This document shows, one piece after another, positions 35,074 through 46,207 of a DNA stretch of 64,000 bases. A program made the position numbers and the translations under genes. How positions within the stretch are numbered: position 1 is the stretch's first letter; each line of letters begins with the position of its first letter. The notes beneath the pieces were generated by a model. The model saw nothing but the letters and a program-made list of their open reading frames with translations, ran no database searches and had not been told where the DNA came from. Origin of the DNA: Eutypella sp. D-1 (lineage: Eukaryota > Ascomycota > Sordariomycetes > Xylariales > Diatrypaceae); NCBI GenBank assembly GCA_023313575.1, contig JAJTTP010000001.1:4960001-5024000 (forward strand), written 5' to 3'.

Positions 35074-36094
35074 CTTAGTCGGATGTGCTTATCGTCGTGC
35101 TCCGTCCACGGATATTGCAAATTTGCGTGCGACGCGATATCAAATCAAACCTGACGAGGTAAACAAACAAACGAGTTCACGGGTCCAATCCGATCGAGAA
35201 TAATTGGAGGCCCGGAACAAGGTTACTTCGACCCCAGCATGCCTCTTCCAAGGTTAGGGTTAGGCCCAGGGGCTATTTAGGCCTCCTGCTGACTGTTCCA
35301 AAAGCTACCTAATCGCTTTCATCGCTTTGATCTTCTCCGTCGTCATTTTTATCATGAGTATCACCTACCTTTTCAGCCTAAAACTCCAAGGGCCTTTTAT
35401 GCCACTATCGCATTCGGATACCGACAGCGTCTCGGGCCTAGCCGGCTCCGTATCCCTACGTCGAAAACCCCGGGATTTCAACATCCAGACCCACTGGGAA
35501 ATTCTTGTGGATTCACGACGGTCTCACCAAATCCCCAAATGGCGCATGTACCAGGTCCGGGGTAAGTGGAACCTGGATATTCATCCGGGCGGCTCTCTAT
35601 TCGCTCTCGGTGGCACTCGCCCGTTCGGGGGATACCCAGCAAAGCCCGCTATGTAGTGCTGCATTGTGTAAGCTGGCCGGTGGCTGCTGCGCCAAAGAAT
35701 AGTGCCCTTTGTTCATTATGATTCATACTTCATCAGCGAGTTGACGAGCATCTCATTGGTCAAAGTTCGAATTCATAGTGCTTATTTAGTGGGTATCCGT
35801 TCCCGTAGTGGATTGCCCACCCAATGACAAGGCCCCAGTTATATGTACAGCCATCCACGGATCCTCCTTGCAGACTGCACATGGGCAGCCCTCGAGACGT
35901 TTACATCGACCAATTCCAACTTACTATATAAGGAACGTCATGTTGAGTATATAGGGTAGATAGAAATCCATTTCAATTCGAACCAGCCCATACTATCCAG
36001 TCTGCAGTAAAAACATCAACCCTTGAGTATAATCACACAAGACTTCCAACTTAAATCAGACAAGAACCGAGACCACTTTCAACTCATCACTGAT
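35074..36094. other. divergent intergenic region, MFS / zinc finger
   Basis: About 1 kb. It contains TTAGGGTTAGG at 35254, a TATATAAG site at 35925, and an unconvincing 100-codon frame (35355-35656). Confidence 0.5.
35925..35932 (+). promoter_or_regulatory. putative TATA element (TATATAAG)
   Basis: About 165 bases upstream of the zinc-finger gene ATG at 36095; the same octamer precedes the genes at 10456 and 38201. Confidence 0.4.
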
Positions 36095-37099
36095 ATGCTA
36101 GGAGCCACGACTACTACGACTACAACTACAACTACGCCACTACCGACTTTAGCGATGAGTTTATCTTCAAGTCCGGAAACCACTTCTACGTCCACATCCT
36201 TTAAGGAGTCAGTTGACTCTCCTAACGCCACCATGCAGCCATTTACACCTGGGCAATGCCTATTCTGCCCCAATCCCTCACCAACCTTCACTGAAAGTGT
36301 GGTACACATGCAAAAGTCTCACGGCCTCTTCGTTCCGCAGCAGAAACACTTAATGGTCGACCTCGAGACTCTTTTCGAATATTTACATCTCGTTATTTTT
36401 GGGTATCGGGAATGCATACATTGCGGAACGGAAAGGGCCACTGTACAGGCTGTTCAGCAACACATGACCGGTAAGGGTCACTGCAAATTCGATATATCGG
36501 AACCGGACTCGGAGTTTGCCGAGTTTTACAACTTTGCTGAGCCGAGAGATGAGGCGGAGAGTGTTATCGACGGCGATGGCGATAGCGACGAGAGGGACCG
36601 GGAGGAGACGGCCACGGACTGGAGTCGAAAGCCAGGTCCAAAGCCACAGCTAGCAGATGAAGACTCCATTCGTTTACCGTCAGGTAAAATTATATCGAGG
36701 CAGCCATCAGCACAAGCGGGGCCGTCATTCACTCAGCTGCGCCGTCGAACTCGGCCCTTGGCTTCCCAGCTAGAATATTCCCTGGCGGAACCCGATAGCG
36801 AGGACGGGTCTGGCAAGGACGGGCACTCAGGTGTACGCGACATGCGATTATTATCAAAAAGGGAGAAGCGAGAAAAGGCAACAGTGACATACCAGTTGGC
36901 CAATATGAGCTCGAACGACCGAACTAGCTTGATGCACTTACCCACGTCCGAGCAGCGCTCAATACTGGCGGCGCAACACAGGCACGCGGAAAAGGTGCAG
37001 AAGGAAGAGAGGCGAAGGCAGGGCAAGATTGATCGAAAGGGAAACAAGAATTTGTACGCATATTGGAACACCGAAACGCCTGTCTACCAATGTGGCTAG
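36095..37099 (+). CDS. C2H2 zinc finger protein, REI1/ZNF622-like
   Basis: A single exon of 334 residues from the ATG at 36095; the frame is open upstream only through a TTG. The N-terminus has a run of ten Thr and a Ser/Thr-rich tail. Two C2H2-type fingers follow: [22 protein letters not shown] and, after a conserved linker ([16 protein letters not shown]), [24 protein letters not shown]. This pair, spacing and linker, plus the downstream EFAEFYNF, resemble the REI1/REH1 family of cytoplasmic pre-60S maturation factors. It lacks the extra N-terminal finger expected of full-length REI1 and its C-terminus ([12 protein letters not shown]) is unfamiliar. It may be a diverged paralogue rather than the REI1 orthologue; function inferred. 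Confidence 0.82.
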   Translation: MLGATTTTTTTTTTPLPTLAMSLSSSPETTSTSTSFKESVDSPNATMQPFTPGQCLFCPNPSPTFTESVVHMQKSHGLFVPQQKHLMVDLETLFEYLHLVIFGYRECIHCGTERATVQAVQQHMTGKGHCKFDISEPDSEFAEFYNFAEPRDEAESVIDGDGDSDERDREETATDWSRKPGPKPQLADEDSIRLPSGKIISRQPSAQAGPSFTQLRRRTRPLASQLEYSLAEPDSEDGSGKDGHSGVRDMRLLSKREKREKATVTYQLANMSSNDRTSLMHLPTSEQRSILAAQHRHAEKVQKEERRRQGKIDRKGNKNLYAYWNTETPVYQCG

Positions 37100-38200
37100 G
37101 TATACCCAATGGGAACCCTCGATCTGGGTACTCGACGAGTGGATTGATGGATCCCCGCAGTGGTAATAGAATTGCACGCTCGGGTAGCATTGCCGGGCTG
37201 GGCATTTAAATAGATGGGAAAGAGCAAATGTAGCACTTTCGCACCCTTTGAAGTCAAGAAGTGAGCCGATAATCTTCTCAATCTTGTATCAAATCAGGAC
37301 TGTGATACACGAAATTCCGCAGGAAATAAGCACGATTCGGCCGGGAACACGTTCTTCTTCCAGAGGAATTTTGCGTAGCTCTAGGTCAGAGTTAGTTAAA
37401 GCTATGCGGATTAATTGACGTAGCGTATCATTTTACATACACATCGTCCTATGTGATCGGTCGGTACAGAGATGATGCAATGCACCCGAGACCCGTTCAT
37501 CTTTACGAGGGGCGGCGCAGCATCAATCCAGGTAACCTGCATTAGTCTAATGGAGGGGTTCATACACGGGTGCTGATCCGGAGGAAATCCAGACCTTCGC
37601 CCTGATTTCGGAGGTTCTACGTACCTCCGGTGGTTTATACTTGGCATTTAGTTATCCGCTTGGATGTACCTAGTTAGACAAGACCGCGGCCGAATGATTG
37701 CGCAGCACACCAGATGCAATCACGAGGCCGTCCACCCTCCTTCGGGCGGCTGACCTCAGTGGCTATGCGTGATGATGGGTGGGCTGTCATACGTGCTTGG
37801 CACCATATTGTCTGCAGATAGATATAAGCATCGGTCTTCCCGAGCGAAGCCGTTAGATGTCCTTGGTTCTTGAAATCTTGGCTCCTCTCTAGTCAGTAAC
37901 CTTCCAAGTTATATATTGTGCTGAATACATACATTAGACCGAATATCTTTGTGCTTCATTCAGCTCTACTCTGCGTCATCCTCGCACACATTCTCAGCCC
38001 CATTTAGAGTGAGAACAGAACATTGTATATAAGGGAACCTGTAGTCCTCGATACACTATACGATACTCTTACATATCCAGCCAACGCGATACTTCTCATC
38101 CTAGGTACTTAGGGAGTTGTCCGCGCACGATTTACCTTTTCAGAAAGGAGAAAAAAAAAAAGCTGTAGCAAAGGGCATACCACCAGACATCAGAAAAACC
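37100..38200. other. intergenic, promoter side of the His-rich gene
   Basis: 1.1 kb, no credible gene. A TATATAAG site lies at 38026 and an A-rich tract (38148-38161) lies just upstream of the next start codon. Confidence 0.5.
38026..38033 (+). promoter_or_regulatory. putative TATA element (TATATAAG)
   Basis: About 170 bases upstream of the ATG at 38201. Confidence 0.4.
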
Positions 38201-38500
38201 ATGTGTCTCCCGATCCCCGCGCGGCCTCGGCAGTACTACTACCACCAGGAGTACATACCCGTGCGGCACCACAAGCACTCGCCCTCCCCCGACCACCACC
38301 GTCACCACCACCACCACCATGGGCATCACCACCACCACCATAGCGGCTCAACCATCTCCGTGCCCCAAGGCGCCTACTACGTGAGCTCGCGCTCGCACTC
38401 ACGCGGCCCACCATCCCCGAGCCCTCGCGTCAGTGTCACCAGCACCACCTACCGCCGCAGCGCGCCCGTCGTGTATGCCGAGCGGACTAGCTATCGATGA
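38201..38500 (+). CDS. small His/Tyr/Arg-rich protein
   Basis: A single exon of 99 residues from the ATG at 38201, which is preceded by an A-rich leader. It opens MCLPIPARPRQYYYHQEYIPV, then has a His-rich core with runs of five and six His (residues ~33-47), and a basic, Ser/Pro/Tyr-rich tail ending RTSYR. His runs could bind metal ions, but they may simply be a codon-repeat expansion (CAC/CAT). No signal peptide, membrane segment or known domain is visible. A TATA-like site 170 bases upstream and biased GC-rich codons favour a real gene. The function is unknown. Confidence 0.65.
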   Translation: MCLPIPARPRQYYYHQEYIPVRHHKHSPSPDHHRHHHHHHGHHHHHHSGSTISVPQGAYYVSSRSHSRGPPSPSPRVSVTSTTYRRSAPVVYAERTSYR

Positions 38501-39804
38501 AGCGAGTACGGGGCTGCGCCGACTCCGGCATCAGACACGTTATCTTCCTCTTTACACTGATCACCGAGTTCGCTATCCTTTTCTACCCAGGGCGCATGCG
38601 ATTAGCCAGCACGGTTCTTATTTAATTTTATGAACATACGGGAAACGATTGGACGGGATGAGACATAGCACCCACGCAAATCTATTTCGGACCTTATCTA
38701 CGATTAACATGATAATATTGTCACCTCTTTTCTTGCAACTTAAGCGATCTATCGATTTAATTAATTCACTTTCATTTTCGGCTTTTTTCCTTTTCTGTTT
38801 CAAATCTGGATACTACGACCACGACTTCATGATCCGATACGACGGTGTTATCAATTCTCCGACAATCATCTTGCTTCGAGACCCCATTCCTGCAATAGAA
38901 TTCCCTGCGATATTGCTATTTCTTTTTGTCTCTAGAAGGATCGGATGTGACGGCCCTTATTTTCCATGGACCGAGGGGTCTAGAATCGGGAGGTGGGGCA
39001 TATACGTCGGCGGCGGCGGGATCCGAGCAAGTGACGTAGTACCAATCACTGTCGTCATTCCACTGTTTTTACTGGTTGGCTGTCATTGTACTTGCTCTGC
39101 CGAAAGAAAGATGGAAGGGGCAACAGTAGATAAAGAATACCAAGTCCAAGTCTATTAAGTCTCACCCATAAGTTTCCTCCTTTGGAAGTCTATGGCCTGT
39201 TATTGGTAACTACACTAGGTAGTGTGGACGGCATGATGCACACCTTAGACAGATCTATCAATCTGAATGGCTACACTACATAATTCATCACCTGCAGTGA
39301 CTTGATCCCTTTGTAATGTATTGTCTCATGCCTTTATAGGCTGATGACTCGTAGTGGAACTTCACGTAGACAATAAATAGAAATGACAACTTGATTTATC
39401 GAGTCAATCCCACTTTGACAAGTGCATATTTCCAATCCTGTACGGAAAGTGGACGGGGACCATCTGTATTTGTTAAAATAGATAGGTACCCATTCTGTCC
39501 TTGCGACGTGGTAGTTTTTCTGGAGCAGACCATTGTAAGTCGACCCCTCGCGGCCCTCCTCGTGCTTTCCAAGGTTATCTCGCTAGGAATCGGCAGGTCC
39601 GGGACCGCAGAACAGACTTCTAAAATCTCCCCCAGACGGGCATAACACCTACCTCAGCTACAATTGACGTGACGGCGCGACACAGAGAAGGAAGCGGCTA
39701 ACGGGGATTTGTTCAGAGCTCAGTCAACAATAAATAGTCCAAGCATAACGCGCTACATAGCGGAGACTTACTCTCCCAGAACCTCATAATGTAGGTCAAA
39801 CACG
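38501..39804. other. intergenic, no confident gene
   Basis: 1.3 kb. An open frame at 38658-39158 has hydrophobic, AT-biased composition without domain signals and is not called. The region upstream of 39805 should hold the PilB promoter and 5' UTR. Confidence 0.45.
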
Positions 39805-40993
39805 ATGACTATCTTCCAGCATAGCTCGAAGGGGGTGGTGGAGTTGGAGAAGACGCCGGAGGATCCTCGACGAAGGCGCAGCCTATTCTTCTCGTCCGAG
39901 TCAACGTACCTGTAGACCCCCACATGCGCCCGCACACATTTCCCCGTCCCATATCACAAATATCGCGCATGCTGCTGTGAGATCGGTCGACTAACCTCCA
40001 TCTAATGCCAGGAACCGCGCACTGTCGATTCGCTCTAACAGGGGGAGCAGTAGCGGCGCCGGCGCTGACAGCGGCGGGGGCGTGCGGAAAGGGTTTTCGT
40101 TTTCATCTCTGCGAGGTTCCATCCAGCCAGAGCTGTCACGGCGGCTATGGAAACTTATCAAATCGGCGAACAATTTGATCTCGGCGCATGAGGCGGCGGG
40201 GAGAGAGCGGGTTACGATCGCGACGCAGCTGTCGGAGTGGGGGGAGCAGACCGGGGATGATGCGGTCTCGGATATCAGTGACAAGATCGGAGTTGTGCTC
40301 AGCGAGATCGGTGAGCAGGAGGAGAACTACGCGCACGCTCTCGACGACGCCCGCGCCCGCCTCAAGACCATCCGCAACACCGAGCGCTCCGTCCAGCCCA
40401 GCCGCGATTCCAAGGCCCGCATCGCTGACGAGATTCAGCGACTTAAAATCCGCGAGCCCCAGAGCACCCGACTCGTCGTTCTTGAGCAGGAGCTCGTCCG
40501 TGCCGAGGCCGAGAACCTGGTGGCTGAAGCCCAGCTAACCAACATCGTACGTATTTGGAGCCCCTGCCTGTGTCTCCCAACACCCCGTTCGTTTCCCCTC
40601 TTTGATTTGACTGACCCCGCATGGTAGACGCGTAACAAGCTGAAGGAAGCCTATGATGCCGAGTTTGCGGCGGTTATTGAGCGAGCAGAGAAGCAGATTC
40701 TATTGGCGCGGCATGGCCGCCGGCTGCTGGCACTACTAGATGACGATCCTGTCACGCCCGGCGACCCCCGCCGCACTTACACCCACGGCGCTCAGGCCCG
40801 CCAGGTCCTCAACGATGCCGAGGAGGACCTTAAGAACTGGGTCTTACAGCTCGACGAGGTTAAGGAGGCCACCGCCCAACTGGAATCTAGCGGCGACGCT
40901 GATGCTACCCTTGGTGCCGTCTCCCCCAAGTCCCGCGCCCCTGCGCATCAAGACGAGAACAAGGACGCGAAAACCGTCCCCGGCTCGTTGTAG
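39805..40993 (+). CDS. eisosome core component, PIL1/LSP1 family (PilB-like)
   Basis: Three exons: join(39805..39905, 40012..40546, 40628..40993), 333 residues. The core is a Pil1/Lsp1 BAR-like domain: KGFSFSSLRGSI, LIKSANNLISAHEAAGRE, VSDISDKIGVVLSEIGEQEE, IRNTERSVQPSRDSKARIAD, LVVLEQELVRAEAENLVAEAQL, then the conserved DDPVTPGDPRRTY. Such proteins self-assemble on PI(4,5)P2 membranes to form eisosomes beneath the plasma membrane. Divergence from the canonical Pil1 sequence suggests the PilB-type paralogue. Exon 1 is uncertain: the model gives T then NRALSIRSNR at the junction. A donor at 39791 would instead split the start codon (AT|G) and give MNRALSIRSNR directly. Confidence 0.9.
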
Positions 40994-41767
40994 TCGACGG
41001 GGAAACGAGATTGGCGGCAGTAATAATGGAATTTCATTTAAGGTCTGAGGAATTGGTTCGAATGGACTCATTGTTGGTTGTCTTTTTATAGGTCCATGAT
41101 GGACATAGTGCCGGGGTTTCGCCTTCACGGTATGCTTGGAGCACTGGGTTTCCTGTTTATCATGGGTAGTATACGGAGTTATGCGACGGGACGAGAGTAT
41201 GGAAATCAGCGTCTATGTTTAGTTAAAAAGCTCCCGTAACAGGAACATACATGTTGTGACCGTGGCCATCGGAGCTATCTGGAATGGGACAACATTCAAT
41301 CCATTCTACGTACAAGACAACATGGCGCTGCTGGCTACTAGATAAAACTGGCCAGCTTTATATGTCAAAATTTGCAATGGCTCAGCGTACTGTCATTCTT
41401 CCTACCTATTCACTATTCGGCCATCTATTCTTCACCTCAAATTCGCTTTCCGCGCTGTATTATGAACTCCCGCCTTGCTGCACACAATATCACGCACCAT
41501 CAGCAAAGGATCGTCATCGTTCAGACATTTGCAATGTGTAGACCCCCTTGGTTTTCTTGAGGGAAGAAAGCGGCTGGATTGCTGTATGAAGCTCTCCAGG
41601 GGTCGTCCGTTTTTTCTATCCCCAGGCCGTACAAAGCCCAAGTTAACCGCTGCCAAACCGGGGTTTGATCCCAGATTCAATGAAAGCAATTTAATCTTCA
41701 TATACATTAGCTTTCAAAGATAGCTTTTAACTCTTAATATACCTGTGATGTAGCAATAGTAAACCGC
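40994..41767. other. convergent intergenic region
   Basis: 0.77 kb with no convincing open frame. A weak T-loop-like sequence near 41660 does not fold into a tRNA. Confidence 0.45.
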
Positions 41768-43477
41768 TCACGCCCGCTTGGCTTCGCGAAGCTCCACAAT
41801 TACATCGTGCCCGGGCTTTGGCGGCAAGATGCCGCCTGACGGGATTGTCTCGTCCAGAGTGGGCATCTTCGGCTCTCCTCCATCTTGGGAAACAAGCTTC
41901 ATGTCGAACCGAGTCAGGGCGAGGACTACGAACATATACACCTCGCGCTTGGCGAGGACGCGCCCAGGGCAGTGCATAGCGCCTCCACCGAACGGCCGAA
42001 AGGTCTTGTGGTGTTCCAATTTCTTATTTTTGAAGAATCGCAGGGCGTCGAATTCCTCGGTGTTATCACCAAAGACATTCGTGTCGTAGTGCATCGGTCG
42101 GTAAGGCATAATCAGCTTCCGACCAGGCTTCAGCATCGTTTGGCCGATTGCGACGTTTTCTTTGACGAGCCGGATGCTGATCGGGTCATTGGTCCACCGC
42201 ATAATCTCCAAGTAGAAGGAATTGAGCTTGGGACATTTGTCGACAAGACAATTCATGTCGAGCCCATCATCCTTGAGAGCTGGTTGGATCTCTTCCCTGA
42301 TCGTCTGAAGAAGTGAAGGGTCGTGAAGGAGAAAGGCGAGTGACCAGAAGCATAGACGGTAGGCATTGCTATTTGCACTAGGCTACGAATTAACCGGGAA
42401 GTTGGGTGTGTGTGGTTGGAAAAGGGTACTTACACTCGATGAAGCGAGAACAACAGCGCGCCGCACTCCTTAGGCTCGTGGATGTCCAGATCGGCCAGCC
42501 CTTCTTGAATAGTCCGCACAATCCACGACGAATCTCGTCGTTTTTCGGGAGGTAAGGCAAGGTACTTCGCAAAACCCGCTTCGCCTCTAGCTTTCGCGTC
42601 GTACATACGCCGAGCAAGGGGTTTCGGGAGACGGTAGGGCAATTTCCAGGCCTCGGCATCAAATATGAAAAAGTCCGCCACGATATCCGCATACTGTTCA
42701 TAGATAGCCTTTCCGAAGAAGGATAGCGTCGCGGAATCGACGAGGACTTCATGACACCATCTCCAAAGAGAAACCGTTTTTGTTGTTTCAGTATTAGACG
42801 ACAACATGCTGCCTTTAATGCGGTCCCACTTTAATGAAGCGTTGATATTGCCGAGGAAGGTTGTTTCAAGATCATTGAAATGTGATCTCCCATTATCCTT
42901 GGGAATCATTTGGGTCCTGAAATGGTCATGACATTCGTCCATCCAATGCTTGGCATTGCCGTCTTGGTCGTCAAAGATCTTGTCTAGACTTTTATCCGAG
43001 ACGCCGAAATCCTTCAACACATCTCTAACAGCGGAGTCGGCATCGAGTTTTCGCTTTTGTGCGTATACCAGACCAACGTCATCAGCTCCAGAGACTATAT
43101 ACATCTCCTCACCCATAACGGTCAATGACCATATGCTGTGCGTACCGAGCTTATCAGCGACGTACTTTCTGCCGGCCCGGAAGACGTAGCCGGAGTTTCG
43201 GCCCATGCCTACAACATGACCAAAGACTGGTTTTTCGAGAAGAGAAATACCCCAATTGGTTAGATCACTTGGCTTAAGCACAGATATGAAGAACCGAATG
43301 GACGGACTAACATGGTACCCAATAAGGCAATGGTTTAGGGGATTTTGGGTCGAAGAAGGGTGATCTCTTATCGAAAGTCAGAAAGTACCAGACCACCCAC
43401 AGAGCTGCCACCGAAGCAGCGGGGCGGATGAACCCCGTGGTCCATGGGATGAGATAGGAGAGGATAGTCAGAGCCAT
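41768..43477 (-). CDS. cytochrome P450, CYP7/CYP8-like
   Basis: Three exons, complement(join(41768..42377, 42434..43272, 43319..43477)), 535 residues. It has an N-terminal membrane anchor (residues ~15-35), a Pro-rich hinge (SPKPLPYW), the K-helix ExxR (E390, R393 in FYLEIMRW) and the heme loop FRPFGGGAMHCPGR with thiolate C469. The relaxed loop FGGGAMHCPGR and absence of a classic I-helix threonine motif (RVANSNAYRLCFW instead) match the CYP7/CYP8-like fungal families. The second splice junction has two acceptors in reach; I chose TAG ending at 42378, giving RVANSNA. Probably an ER enzyme, substrate unknown. It faces away from the SAT4-type gene. Confidence 0.9.
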
Positions 43478-46207
43478 TGCTAATATCCGTCGTAAGTATA
43501 AATGAAGCAAGGAATGAAAATTTATTGTAGGATGAAAGTTGGGGGTTTTGGACGGGATTGGAAGAAGGCTCAGTTAAGATGGCTAAGAGGGACATTTGAC
43601 AGACTGACATTACCATAAGCACATAGTTAGGGTGCTGATGTTTGCAAAGCAAACACCAAAATCATTGAAGCTACCAAGTCCAACAAGACCGGGCCATCGC
43701 GCCAAGACCAGGCTATCACCACCGTACATATAACAATATGCTAGCGGTTCATATATGATGTTGAGTTGTGATGACATTGGGGGCCATCTGCAGGGAGGCC
43801 AAAAGGGCGCCAAGAGATTAATTGCTTTTCATTGGCGGAATAGCCTGTGAGGATACGCAGGTTCGTACCATGGGTATTTAGGTCAAATAATTGGATATAC
43901 ATTGTGATAACATGGCAAGTAGTACGCACCAATAAAACGACATAAGATATAATAAGTGCCTGGCTACTGGGAAGCATATAAAGGCTTGGGGTGTTACACA
44001 TATTGCCCAGGTGAAGTTATGTTGTGAGACTGACATGTGACATGCTTTAGTTTTACCCCCACCCCCTTCCGCTACACGCCTGCCGGTGGGCGCCGGTGGC
44101 GCGAACAGCCCAATGCATCCATTCAGGTCTAGTTATAGATTGTGTCCTAGATGGCCTATAACATATGGCATGTTGTACATAGCAACTTATTAATTGACAC
44201 CTTCCCGATGTGCCCAGTTTGTACTTGAATGGGCCAAAAGCTTTCTGCCGAATACCACGTACGTTAAGTTCCGGTCATCACGAGGCTATTGCCCACCACC
44301 ACCTCGCGCGCTATTCGGGCAGTTGTCATCATGTCGGCTATAGCTCTGAGCTGAGCTAAGTAGCAGTGGCGTGTAGGCACGGCCATCAATGATAGTAAGG
44401 ATGTTCTGGCCGCGGAGGTCAGGGCTAGAAACAGAAGACTAGGGGAAAAGGGTCTAGGGTAGTAGTAGGAGTACGAGTATTAACTTGGGATGGAGATACT
44501 TAGAACTTGAAGGGATACCGTCCAGTATTCCCTGGACGACCTCGGAAACTGCTGGGTCCCATACGGGGGCGGGGCCGGCAGGCAGAGAAAATGCCTTGGC
44601 CGCCACTTCGCCAAGAACGAGACACTAAGAACGTTCGCTATCCTTTGCACTCAGTGCGACATTGAACTACTAATTAGGCAATGACTTCGACAGCATTAAG
44701 CCAGATCTAAAGTGATTTCTCGTGGGAGTCCTACCCCTGCCGAACTCCGAAGAAGACTAGCCCGGTGCAAGGGTAGGCCACGCTAAGTCAGGGGTAGGGC
44801 TGAAGAGGTGCCACTATTTGGAGAGCGGCCCGTATTAAACGGTTGACGGTCAACATCAGTTGCAGTACAGTATCTAGATTGTATATAGCCTACATAGATG
44901 GTCTGTTTCAAGATTTTCAACGCGTTCACATTCCACTTGACTTTTATGGAGAGAACGAAGTCATGTCTACTATCAATCTTCGAGGAAATAAAGGATGCCC
45001 CTTTTTTCATAGACTGCGAGTCGCTATGCACGTCAGCAGTAGCTTTTCGAGTTTCATCGTCCAATGCTACCACAGATAATAACCGTAGTCATGGCTATGT
45101 TGATGAGTTGGTGTGGAGGCGGGTCTAGCCGTGCCGGCCTACGTGTTACCTATATTCATATAACCTGATTATCCCCGGCGCTTATCTAAGTACTTCAGCT
45201 GGCGTTTAGGGGCCAGCATGTCAGCAAAGCTGCAAGTCCTTCTTTCAAGCCTCGTGGGTTTTCTCAGCCTTTCGCGTGTCGCTGGTATGTGATAAGGCTT
45301 TGCGACGTTGCATTTGTCATGCAGATCTCTCCCGAATATCTATATTTTCTCTGATTATTATGTCAGAAGAGCTGCCGAACCGCTTTACGCTTCTCTCTAA
45401 CGGATCAACTTGTTGTGGAAAGCGGGCCAGGCTAGTGCTACTGTTACGTTGAGGCCCTAGCTGGGTGCCTGGAATTTCCACACCTTACCGAAGGTCCCAT
45501 ATAGCGACACCTGGGTTGGGTGGTAATTTCGGGCCGTATCTGGACAAAAGAGGGATAAAGTTCAGTTAAACAGTCCATCACCAACAGCTGAGCCTGCCTT
45601 GGCGTGACACAGCAATGCACAGGGACGTTCAGACGGCAATATGCGCCATGCTTTGATAGGAGCGTACCCTAGGCTCTGTTCACATTTCTACCACCGAGAA
45701 GGAGGGGGCTGAGGCCAATCGTTGTATGTAGGTTGAATCTGAGTACTTCAGCTTCTCACGTTCTCGCCTCCCTACTTAACCTCAAAGCTGAGCTAGATTA
45801 AGCAGAAGGGTATATGTCAACGAAGATCTATAGAACATTTATACAATTGATGCACCAGTTGTTCTTATGCCCCTTACCCCTAGCCTCCCCCCTACCCGCC
45901 CTACCCCCTCGTCTCCTTTCATATGCTAACAAATCAACTCCAAACTTGAGACCTAAGCAAATTGAAGCATCGCCTCCCTACCAGATGGTGTCACGTGACA
46001 AAGGGACAGGGGCGCCTAACAGCGCCCCTCTCCCCTTCTCTGAAGGCTACGATAGACTAGAATTATCTATAAGTAGGGGGCTTCGCTCCCTGCGGTTCTA
46101 GTAGAGGGCCAGAGTTCAATAACTATTCGACCTCTACCTATACTACAGCATCCCCACAGTGACTCTCTAGCTACTATCTTTCACTCTGCGCCCAAAACCT
46201 CTAACAG
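43478..46207. other. long intergenic region, P450 / SAT4-type gene
   Basis: 2.7 kb with only short frames. Polypyrimidine and C-run stretches occur at ~44050-44110 and ~45870-45915. No repeat, transposon or RNA gene recognised. Confidence 0.45.

Noticed and set aside
35254..35264. TTAGGGTTAGG, telomere-like
   Set aside because: Less than two units; too short to be a real interstitial telomere tract.
35355..35656. 100-codon frame between the MFS and zinc-finger genes
   Set aside because: Composition changes abruptly along the frame and no family is recognisable; not enough to call a gene.
38658..39158. ~166-codon plus-strand frame
   Set aside because: AT-driven Phe/Leu/Ile content, no membrane-protein family pattern and no promoter-like context.
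41570..41700. tRNA-like T-loop sequence (GGGGTTTGATCCC)
   Set aside because: No matching A box, acceptor stem or anticodon arm could be paired around it.
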